DNA of 8,539 bases from Sphingobacteriales bacterium (lineage in GTDB: Bacteria > Bacteroidota > Bacteroidia > Chitinophagales > Chitinophagaceae): contig CANHUD010000088.1 in the NCBI GenBank assembly GCA_947463665.1, forward strand, positions 1-8,539, written 5' to 3'. The position numbers and the translations under genes are program-made. Shown here piece after piece: positions 1 through 6,097 of the stretch (the stretch's first letter is position 1; every line of letters starts with the position of its first letter). The notes under the pieces are model-generated. The model saw nothing but the letters and a program-made list of their open reading frames with translations, had not been told where the DNA came from and did not search any database.

Positions 1-1422
1 CTTAGGGGTTCTTGGAAAAGGAATTACGTCCCGGATATTGCCCATTCCGGTCACGAACTGGACCATCCGCTCAAATCCAAGTCCAAAGCCACTATGCGGT
101 ACCGTACCATAACGACGAGTATCCAGATACCACGAGAGTTCCTCGGCAGGTATATGCATTTCCTCCATTCTCGACATTAGAAGATCAAGGCGCTCCTCGC
201 GCTGCGATCCCCCAACAATTTCACCAATGCCGGGTGCCAGTATATCCATAGCTGCAACCGTTTTTCCGTCATCATTCTGGCGCATATAAAACGCCTTTAT
301 GTGCTTTGGATAATTGCGAACGATAACCGGTTTGCGAAAATGTTTTTCTACGAGATACCGCTCATGCTCACTCTGCATGTCGATACCCCAGCTTACATCA
401 TACTGAAATTTCTTTTTCTTATACGCCGGTGATGCCAGTAAAATGTCAATAGCCTCCGTATAAGTGATGCGTTCAAAATCATTGTTCAAAACAAACTCCA
501 GCTTCTCGAGTAAACTCATTTCACTCCGCTTGTCCTGCGGTAACGATTTCTCCTCTTCCGTCAGACGGGCATCCAAAAAAGCGAGCTCTTCGGGATTCTG
601 TTTCATCACATATGAAATAAGATACTTGATGAAACTTTCCGCCAGATTCATATTGTCCTCAATATCATAAAAGGCCATCTCCGGTTCAATCATCCAAAAC
701 TCAGCCAGATGCCTGGACGTATTCGAATTTTCTGCTCTGAATGTGGGGCCAAAGGTATAAATATCACCAAAAGCAGTGGCACCCAACTCCCCTTCTAACT
801 GGCCGCTTACGGTCAGATTCGTACTCTTACCAAAAAAATCTTCCCTGAAATCTATACTGCCATCCTCCTTCGTAGGAGCGTTCTGTAAGGGCAGAGTGGT
901 AACCCTGAACATCTCACCGGCGCCCTCTGCATCAGAACCTGTAATAATAGGCGTATGGAGATAAATGAAGCCTCTGTCATTAAAAAACTGATGAACCGCA
1001 AAAGCCAGCGAGTGTCTGATACGGAATACAGATGCAAACGTGTTCGTGCGAAAGCGTAAATGAGCAATCTCCCGTAAAAATTCAAGACTGTGTTTCTTTG
1101 GCTGTAACGGATAACGCTCAGGATCCGCATCTCCCAAAATTTCAATGGTTTGAGCCATTAACTCCAGTTGCTGCCCCTTTCCCACAGAAGCAACCACCAA
1201 TCCCTTCACCTTGAGCGATGAACTGGTGGAGATTCTCTTTAACAGAGCATCGTCAAATTGTCCCAGGGAGGCAACTACCTGTAAATTAGAATTGGTAGAA
1301 CCATCGTTCAATGCAATAAACTGGTTGTTACGAAAAGTCCGTACCCAACCCATTACAGTTACTTCTTCCCCCATTGGGGCAGACTCTAATAGCTGTCTGA
1401 TCTTTACTCGTGTATTGAACAT
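1..1422 (-). CDS. asnS: Asparaginyl-tRNA synthetase (class IIb), C-terminus cut by window edge
   Basis: Cytosolic enzyme that charges tRNA-Asn with asparagine using ATP. I translated the minus strand from the ATG at 1422-1420 and read 474 codons with no stop or frameshift. An OB-fold anticodon-binding domain lies at about residues 18-105 (VTVMGWVRTF, then FIALNDGST). Class II motif 2 is at 228-248 (FRAE, then RHLAEFWMIEPE), the AsnRS-type SEHERYL stretch precedes the C-terminal third, and motif 3 is at 443-452 (HSGFGLGFER). The last visible residues are NIRDVIPFPRTPK; E. coli AsnS ends a few residues after the same motif, so only about five residues should lie outside the window. An in-frame TAG lies 18 bp upstream of the ATG and there is no other sensible start. 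No Shine-Dalgarno is visible; a -7-like box sits immediately upstream. The AspRS alternative is unlikely given the match to AsnRS over the whole length. Confidence 0.97.
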   Translation of the reverse strand, partial: MFNTRVKIRQLLESAPMGEEVTVMGWVRTFRNNQFIALNDGSTNSNLQVVASLGQFDDALLKRISTSSSLKVKGLVVASVGKGQQLELMAQTIEILGDADPERYPLQPKKHSLEFLREIAHLRFRTNTFASVFRIRHSLAFAVHQFFNDRGFIYLHTPIITGSDAEGAGEMFRVTTLPLQNAPTKEDGSIDFREDFFGKSTNLTVSGQLEGELGATAFGDIYTFGPTFRAENSNTSRHLAEFWMIEPEMAFYDIEDNMNLAESFIKYLISYVMKQNPEELAFLDARLTEEEKSLPQDKRSEMSLLEKLEFVLNNDFERITYTEAIDILLASPAYKKKKFQYDVSWGIDMQSEHERYLVEKHFRKPVIVRNYPKHIKAFYMRQNDDGKTVAAMDILAPGIGEIVGGSQREERLDLLMSRMEEMHIPAEELSWYLDTRRYGTVPHSGFGLGFERMVQFVTGMGNIRDVIPFPRTPK

Positions 1423-1426
1423 AAAA

Positions 1427-1434
1427 CAAAGATA
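1427..1434 (-). promoter_or_regulatory. Candidate asnS -7 box (TATCTTTG)
   Basis: On the minus strand this reads TATCTTTG, a perfect match to the Bacteroidota -7 consensus TAnnTTTG. It ends only 4 bases before the asnS ATG, so initiation here would give an essentially leaderless mRNA. No good TTTG/TTG -33 element is seen at the usual distance upstream. This rests on the motif alone and could be chance. Confidence 0.35.
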
Positions 1435-1452
1435 CTATGCAAAACCGCTTTT

Positions 1453-1512
1453 TTGCTTAGATTCAAAGGCAATTCGTCCAAATTATTTGGCTCATTGATA
1501 AAATCTAAGTAA
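1453..1512. repeat. Nested inverted repeats in the asnS-rho intergenic region
   Basis: CTTAGATT at 1456-1463 is exactly complementary to AATCTAAG at 1502-1509. The match extends outward two more pairs beyond one G-T mismatch (TTGCTTAGATT against AATCTAAGTAA). Inside the 38-base loop is a second, perfect 13-base dyad, CCAAAT-T-ATTTGG at 1478-1490. The inner dyad overlaps the putative -33 element of the rho promoter and the outer right arm abuts the putative -7, a geometry compatible with an operator. No run of T follows, so a terminator is not suggested. Function is inference. Confidence 0.4.
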
Positions 1513-1517
1513 CATTG
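1486..1517 (+). promoter_or_regulatory. Candidate rho operon promoter (TTTG-N20-TAACATTG)
   Basis: TTTG at 1486-1489, a 20-base spacer, and TAACATTG at 1510-1517, which differs from the Bacteroidota -7 consensus TAnnTTTG at one position. This is the best two-part match found on the plus strand between asnS and rho. It implies a start site near 1523 and a rho leader of about 130 nt, in which I see no convincing hairpin, uORF or riboswitch. It would serve rho, selU and selD. Confidence 0.35.
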
Positions 1518-1528
1518 CAGCGTTATCG

Positions 1529-1536
1529 CAAACGTA
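1529..1536 (-). promoter_or_regulatory. Alternative upstream asnS -7 box (TACGTTTG)
   Basis: A second perfect TAnnTTTG match on the minus strand. Initiation here would give asnS a leader of about 100 nt. No -33 element is evident at the expected spacing, and the box faces the candidate rho promoter almost head-on, so both are unlikely to fire freely together. Offered only as an alternative to the proximal box. Confidence 0.2.
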
Positions 1537-1652
1537 CCAACATTATCCCTGAAGCGATTTTACAGCTCCCAAATTTCATCAACGTTCAACTACTTTCTTT
1601 TTTGGTTTAAAATCCAATCACTGCTTCTCACTATCTATTATTATCTATTCTT

Positions 1653-3308
1653 ATGTACGACATCCTACAACTGAACGACATGCTCGTTCCTGAATTACTC
1701 GATATTGCAGAACAGCTGAACATTACCGGTGCAAAGAAAATGAGCAAACAGGAGCTTGTTTACAAGATTCTGGATAAACAGGCTGTTATGACGAGTGAAT
1801 CATCAACTCAGCAAAAAGAAGAAAAGGGTAAACGCAGAAGGATCGTAAAAACCACTACTTCCAACTCTACCGAAGAAGCTATTGTTGAATCTGAAGAAAC
1901 AGCAATACCAAAGGTGATTGAAAAAAAATCAACTGCCGAAACAAAACCTATTCCGGAAAAACAACAACGAGGAAGAAAACCCGGTAAGAAACAGACAGAT
2001 GCTTCTAAAGCAGCAGAAATTCCCGGTCTGATAGACAACGATACCCAGGCAGATATAGATGTACCCGCATCTGTATCAATGACCGAATCCACAGAAAATC
2101 AGCCTCAACAGGAAGAGGCGGCTGTTCCAGTTCAGAAAACACTGATACTGAAAAGACAAACACAACCACAACAGGAAGTTTTTAATGTAGAATTCGATGG
2201 AATCATTCCAGGCGAGGGTGTATTGGAAATGATGCCTGACGGCTACGGCTTTTTAAGAAGTGCTGATTACAATTATCTCTCCTCACCCGATGATGTATAT
2301 GTCTCCCCTTCTCAAATAAAGTTGTTCGGATTAAAAACCGGAGATACGGTTTGTGGGACCGTCCGACCACCAAAAGAAGGAGAAAAATACTTCGCACTGC
2401 TGAAAGTAGAAACGATCAATGGAAGAACACCGGAAGAAGTGCGTGACCGGGTTCCATTCGACTACCTTACTCCATTGTTTCCTTACGAAAGACTAAGACT
2501 CGCTACAAGTCCCAATATCTACTCAACCCGACTCATGGACCTTTTCTCGCCAATCGGGAAGGGCCAGCGCGGGCTTATAGTTGCCCAGCCAAAAGTGGGT
2601 AAAACCGTTCTGTTGAAAGAAGTGGCAAACGCCATTGCAACCAATCACCCCGAATGTTACCTGATGGTTGTGCTGATTGACGAGAGACCGGAGGAAGTAA
2701 CCGATATGGAAAGAAGTGTAAACGCCGAGGTAATTGCTTCTACCTTCGATGAACCCGCAGAAAAACATGTAAAAGTATCCAGTATCGCTCTGCAGAAGGC
2801 TAAAAGACTGGTTGAGTGTGGCCACGACGTTGTAATACTCCTGGATTCTATCACCCGTCTGGCGAGAGCACACAATACGGTAGCACCTGCCTCAGGTAAA
2901 GTACTGTCAGGCGGTGTTGAAGCAAATGCCATGCAAAAACCGAAGCAATTCTTTGGTGCAGCCAGAAAAATTGAAAATGGCGGATCGCTTACCATCATCG
3001 CTACCGCACTCATTGATACAGGAAGTAAAATGGACGAAGTAATCTTTGAAGAATTCAAAGGAACCGGTAATATGGAACTTCAGCTGGATAGAAGACTGGC
3101 TAATAAGCGAATATTCCCGGCCATTGATCTTCCAAGCTCTTCAACACGCAGAGAAGATCTTCTGTTAGACAAGGAAACCCTTCAGCGTATGTGGGTACTT
3201 AGAAATCATATGTCGGATATGAATGCAGAAGAAGCGATGCAAGTCCTATTGAAGCACATGAAGGGCACAAAAGATAATGTCGAATTCCTGACATCCATGA
3301 ATAACTGA
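1653..3308 (+). CDS. rho: Transcription termination factor Rho, with a disordered N-terminal insert
   Basis: Hexameric RNA-dependent ATPase/helicase that ends transcription of untranslated RNA. Residues 1-46 form the Rho N-terminal helical domain. Residues about 47-178 are low-complexity, rich in K, E, Q, T, S and P (including QRGRKPGKK at 105-113), and probably disordered. The RNA-binding cold-shock-like domain follows at about 181-258 (GVLEMMPDGYGFLRS). The ATPase core has Walker A AQPKVGKT (311-318), the catalytic-glutamate segment DERPEEVT (343-350), Walker B VVILLDS (393-399), the Q-loop ASGKVLSGG (413-421) and the R-loop EEFKGTGNMEL (466-476). At 551 residues it is much longer than E. 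coli Rho (419), and the insert explains the excess. Large Rho inserts are usual in Bacteroidota. The ATG at 1653 starts exactly at the conserved N-terminal domain; no Shine-Dalgarno is visible. First gene of an apparent operon with selU 13 bp downstream. Confidence 0.97.
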   Translation: MYDILQLNDMLVPELLDIAEQLNITGAKKMSKQELVYKILDKQAVMTSESSTQQKEEKGKRRRIVKTTTSNSTEEAIVESEETAIPKVIEKKSTAETKPIPEKQQRGRKPGKKQTDASKAAEIPGLIDNDTQADIDVPASVSMTESTENQPQQEEAAVPVQKTLILKRQTQPQQEVFNVEFDGIIPGEGVLEMMPDGYGFLRSADYNYLSSPDDVYVSPSQIKLFGLKTGDTVCGTVRPPKEGEKYFALLKVETINGRTPEEVRDRVPFDYLTPLFPYERLRLATSPNIYSTRLMDLFSPIGKGQRGLIVAQPKVGKTVLLKEVANAIATNHPECYLMVVLIDERPEEVTDMERSVNAEVIASTFDEPAEKHVKVSSIALQKAKRLVECGHDVVILLDSITRLARAHNTVAPASGKVLSGGVEANAMQKPKQFFGAARKIENGGSLTIIATALIDTGSKMDEVIFEEFKGTGNMELQLDRRLANKRIFPAIDLPSSSTRREDLLLDKETLQRMWVLRNHMSDMNAEEAMQVLLKHMKGTKDNVEFLTSMNN

Positions 3309-3321
3309 CGCTGCGGACCTT

Positions 3322-4374
3322 ATGCCCGTTCTTCCCATTGATATTGACAGATTTTTTGAATTAACCAACTTGCTGGTTATTGATGTGAGAAGTCCTAAAG
3401 AATATCATCATGCACATATACCAACAGCTATTTCCATTCCACTCTTTTCTGATGAAGAGCGGGCAATTGTAGGAACAGCCTATAAACAGGTATCCAGGGA
3501 AGCCGCTATTAAATACGGACTCGATTTTTTTGGGCCGAAAATGCGCAGAATAGTTGAACAGGTAGAAAGGCTGCAGTCAGAAAAATCTACTAAAGAAGTA
3601 ATCGTACACTGCTGGCGTGGTGGAATGAGAAGTGCAGCTGTAGCATGGCTTCTGGATGTTTACGGATTTAAGGTATATACAATAATAGGGGGATATAAAT
3701 CTTTCCGGAATAAGGTAATAACCATTCTGGGTGAAGACAGACCCTATACTATCCTTGGAGGTTATACAGGGTCTGCAAAAACAGAAATTCTTCAATCAAT
3801 TAAAAAACAGAAGGCCGAAGTTATAGACCTGGAAGGCATTGCACATCATAAAGGATCTGCTTTTGGTGCAATCGGACAACCCGCACAACCTTCACAGGAA
3901 ATGTTTGAAAACATACTGGCACTGGCATTAAAAGAATCAGATAAGAAAAATAAACCAATCTGGCTGGAAGATGAAAGCCAGAGAATTGGCACACTGAATA
4001 TTCCTGCACAGATGTGGGAAATAATTCGAAAAAAAACTGTAGTATTCGTAGATATAGATTTTGAAAAGAGACTGGAACATATTCAGCAAACCTACGGCAA
4101 ACTGAATAAGGGAGACCTGGCAGCAGCGATTGTGAGAATAAAAAAAAGATTGGGTGGCCTGGAGACCAAAACAGCACTCAATTATCTGACAGAAGACAAT
4201 ACAAAAGAATGTTTTCGGATTCTACTAACCTATTATGATAAGCTGTATCATAAGGCTCTGTTGAACAGACCAGATCCAAAACCAGTAACCCTTTATGTTA
4301 AACCCGAAATTTCTGAACATAAAGAAATTGGCAGATTAATTCTGAACACCGCTAAAGATTTGTATGGAAAGTAA
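3322..4374 (+). CDS. mnmH: tRNA 2-selenouridine synthase (SelU/MnmH)
   Basis: Replaces sulfur with selenium in 2-thiouridine at tRNA wobble position 34, through a geranylated intermediate, using selenophosphate. The N-terminal rhodanese domain covers about residues 8-135 (LLVIDVRSPKEYHHAHIP early, catalytic loop VHCWRGGMRS at 95-104); the Cys falls at residue 97, the same number as the essential Cys of E. coli SelU. The C-terminal half is a P-loop domain: Walker A-like GYTGSAKT at 147-154, then DLEGIAHHKGSAFG at 169-182 and WLEDESQRIG at 214-223, all family signatures. The Walker A has Ala at 152 (codon GCA) where GxxxxGK[ST] expects Gly, one base from GGA. Length 350 matches the family (E. 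coli 364). It follows rho by 13 bp and overlaps selD, its substrate supplier, by 11 bp. Often annotated selU or ybbB. Confidence 0.95.
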   Translation: MPVLPIDIDRFFELTNLLVIDVRSPKEYHHAHIPTAISIPLFSDEERAIVGTAYKQVSREAAIKYGLDFFGPKMRRIVEQVERLQSEKSTKEVIVHCWRGGMRSAAVAWLLDVYGFKVYTIIGGYKSFRNKVITILGEDRPYTILGGYTGSAKTEILQSIKKQKAEVIDLEGIAHHKGSAFGAIGQPAQPSQEMFENILALALKESDKKNKPIWLEDESQRIGTLNIPAQMWEIIRKKTVVFVDIDFEKRLEHIQQTYGKLNKGDLAAAIVRIKKRLGGLETKTALNYLTEDNTKECFRILLTYYDKLYHKALLNRPDPKPVTLYVKPEISEHKEIGRLILNTAKDLYGK

Positions 4375-5422
4375 GGAATCGATCAGACTCACGCAATATT
4401 CACATGGAGCGGGATGTGGTTGTAAAATATCACCACAACTCCTGGAAAAGATCCTTGACACTAGTTTTACCATGCCAGACAATGATAAATTACTGGTTGG
4501 CAATCATAGTAAAGATGATGCGGCTGTTTATGATCTGGGTAATGGTCAGTGCCTGATATCTACAACCGATTTCTTCATGCCCATTGTAGATGATCCTTAT
4601 GCATTCGGAAAAATCGCAGCGGCAAATGCCATTAGTGATGTATATGCAATGGGAGGGAAACCCATTCTGGCGATAGCTATTCTCGGATGGCCCGTTAACA
4701 CGCTTCCTCCGGATGTAGCTTCAAAGGTTATAGAGGGGGGCAGAAGTATTTGCCTTGAAGCCGGCATTCCACTAGCAGGAGGTCACAGCATTGACTCGCC
4801 TGAACCTATCTTTGGACTGGCAGTCAATGGACTGGTCGATAAATCGAATATCAAGCAGAACAATACAGCAAAAGAGGGAGACATCCTTTTTCTTACAAAA
4901 AAAATTGGAGTAGGAATCCTTACAACCGCAGAGAAAAAAGGGTTACTGAAAAAAGAGCATGAAGGTGTGGCTGCAGCACAAATGATGCAATTGAACAAAA
5001 TTGGAGAAGAGCTGGGTAAAGTGGAGGCCGTTCATGCAATGACAGATGTTACTGGATTCGGAGTATTAGGACATCTCATTGAAATGGCTGAGGGAAGTGG
5101 TTTATCAGCTGAACTATCGCTGTCGGCAATACCGAAGATTACAACAGATCTTGAAGAGTATATAAAACTAGAATCTGTTCCAGGTGGAACCAACCGTAAC
5201 TTCACAGGTTATGGTCATAAATGTCTATTCGAAACTGATCAACAAATAACCAAGGCAATACTTGCAGATCCTCAGACAAGCGGAGGATTGCTCATTGCTA
5301 TCAAACCAGAAGGTGTTGAAACATTGAGAGAGATTTTCAGAAAATATGGAATAGAATCATTCGCTACACCAATCGGAAAAATCGTTGCTAAAAAAGAATA
5401 TATTGTAAGGGTTAACCCTTAA
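4364..5422 (+). CDS. selD: Selenide, water dikinase (selenophosphate synthetase), Cys form
   Basis: Cytosolic enzyme that makes selenophosphate from selenide and ATP. The N-terminus closely resembles that of E. coli SelD (SIRLTQYSHGAGCGCKISP) with a one-residue offset. Catalytic Cys18 and Lys21 are present; the Cys codon is TGT, so this is not a selenocysteine-containing SelD. Metal-binding Asp residues equivalent to E. coli 51, 68, 91 and 227 are seen at 52 (DDAAV), 69 (TTDF), 92 (ISDV) and 228 (MTDV). The ADPQTSGGLL signature is at 301-310. Length 352 against 347 in E. coli, so full length. The start lies inside the end of selU (11-bp overlap), suggesting translational coupling, and the N-terminal alignment supports this ATG. 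The only selenium user in the window is the adjacent SelU; selA, selB and selC are not present here. The 3' end overlaps convergent phhB by 11 bp. Confidence 0.98.
   Translation: MESKESIRLTQYSHGAGCGCKISPQLLEKILDTSFTMPDNDKLLVGNHSKDDAAVYDLGNGQCLISTTDFFMPIVDDPYAFGKIAAANAISDVYAMGGKPILAIAILGWPVNTLPPDVASKVIEGGRSICLEAGIPLAGGHSIDSPEPIFGLAVNGLVDKSNIKQNNTAKEGDILFLTKKIGVGILTTAEKKGLLKKEHEGVAAAQMMQLNKIGEELGKVEAVHAMTDVTGFGVLGHLIEMAEGSGLSAELSLSAIPKITTDLEEYIKLESVPGGTNRNFTGYGHKCLFETDQQITKAILADPQTSGGLLIAIKPEGVETLREIFRKYGIESFATPIGKIVAKKEYIVRVNP
5406..5421. repeat. Perfect 16-bp palindrome at the selD/phhB convergent junction
   Basis: TAAGGGTTAACCCTTA is identical on both strands. It contains the phhB stop codon (5414-5412) and the first two bases of the selD stop codon (5420-5422). 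As RNA it could fold a 6-bp stem (UAAGGG/CCCUUA) with a UUAA loop from either transcript. Neither strand has the following U-run of a classical intrinsic terminator, so a terminator role is uncertain. A palindrome here also constrains the last codons of both genes. Confidence 0.55.
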
Positions 5423-5660
5423 AAATTGCATCAATATCTGCAGCAAGCTTTCGATCTTTTTCAGTTACTATATTTCCTGCATCATGGGTAGATAACCAAA
5501 TATCTACTTTATTGTAAACATTTGTCCATAATGGATGATGATTGCTTTTCTCTGCAGCGATCGCAACACGAACCATAAACCCAAAGGCGGCTGAAAAATC
5601 TTCAAAGATGAATTGTCTGTGCAAACAGTTTTCTTTTTCTACCCACATATTGTTGTACAT
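5412..5660 (-). CDS. phhB: Pterin-4a-carbinolamine dehydratase (PCD/DCoH family)
   Basis: Small cytosolic enzyme that dehydrates 4a-hydroxytetrahydropterin, recycling the cofactor of aromatic amino acid hydroxylases; in bacteria lacking such hydroxylases the family is also linked to other pterin metabolism. The hallmark motif is complete: EKSNHHPLW at 37-45 with adjacent His41/His42, then LSTHDAG at 56-62 with the third active-site His at 59, and TEKD at 66-69. The 82-residue length lacks the longer N-terminal arm of some homologues but is normal for compact bacterial members. The ATG at 5660 directly abuts the upstream stop (TAAATG), which suits reinitiation. A second ATG at 5648 (residue 5, before WVEKEN) is an equally plausible start. 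No hydroxylase gene is in the window. Last gene of the peptidase operon; its end overlaps selD on the other strand. Confidence 0.9.
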   Translation of the reverse strand: MYNNMWVEKENCLHRQFIFEDFSAAFGFMVRVAIAAEKSNHHPLWTNVYNKVDIWLSTHDAGNIVTEKDRKLAADIDAIFKG

Positions 5661-6095
5661 TTAAAAAACAAGATGACTTTTGTGTTTTACTTTATCTGAT
5701 CCTATTTCAGATACCAGCTGAACCTGGTGCAGTGTTTTTATTCCCCTGACCAATTCCGTTACAAATTGATCCTTAACAACATCGCCTTTCAATAACCATA
5801 TAAAATCAAAATGGCGGAATTCCGGCAACAGATATTCTCCATCATACTGATTATTATAAAGGTAATGAACAAGTGAGCCCAAGGGTTCATTAAACTGGTA
5901 AACGGAGAAATAATAATTTCTTCCTTTTCGTGCCAGACAAACTTCCAGTTCATGATTGACACGAAAATCAATCTGTAAGAACTGCTGCACCTGCCAGCAG
6001 AACTGGTAATCCTGCTGAGAAGATATTATACCGATCAGCCGGACATCCTGAAAGAAATCATTCGCGATGCTATCGTTATCAAATCTGAATTTCAC
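5661..6095 (-). CDS. IPExxxVDY family protein (function unknown)
   Basis: A 144-residue protein with no signal peptide or membrane segment, so probably cytosolic. It carries LPEFRHFDF at residues 90-98, a conservative version of the signature that names the IPExxxVDY family. The family, as I know it, is confined to Bacteroidota and has no established function. The rest is a mixed alpha/beta-looking sequence rich in aromatics (DYQFCWQVQQFL, NYYFSVYQF) with a C-terminal segment LVRGIKTLHQVQLVSEI. The start codon is GTG at 6095-6093, two bases after the TAA of the peptidase gene, and its own stop directly abuts the phhB ATG. No ATG in a suitable place replaces the GTG. This spacing points to translation coupled to the peptidase. 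In other Bacteroidota I recall the family near rnc and pyk genes, so this neighbourhood may be lineage-specific; that comparison is from memory. Confidence 0.75.
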   Translation of the reverse strand: MKFRFDNDSIANDFFQDVRLIGIISSQQDYQFCWQVQQFLQIDFRVNHELEVCLARKGRNYYFSVYQFNEPLGSLVHYLYNNQYDGEYLLPEFRHFDFIWLLKGDVVKDQFVTELVRGIKTLHQVQLVSEIGSDKVKHKSHLVF

Positions 6096-6097
6096 GC

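Noticed and set aside
12..1498. Several open frames on the plus strand and one on the minus strand within asnS, including one at 1211-1498 that crosses the asnS start
   Set aside because: They lie over a continuous, fully conserved asnS frame, their products look like no protein family I know, and they have no promoter or start context of their own.
1518..1652. Riboswitch or structured leader upstream of rho
   Set aside because: I looked for long paired stems, a small ORF and a poly-U attenuator in the putative 130-nt leader and saw only short, weak complementarities.
2657..3058. Open frame on the minus strand inside rho (133 codons)
   Set aside because: It sits opposite the most conserved part of the Rho ATPase core and its translation has no domain features; it is a by-product of rho codon use.
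5406..5430. Intrinsic terminator between selD and phhB
   Set aside because: The 6-bp hairpin is followed by AAAAATT on the plus strand and by CAATAT on the minus strand, with no U-tract, so it is listed only as a palindrome.
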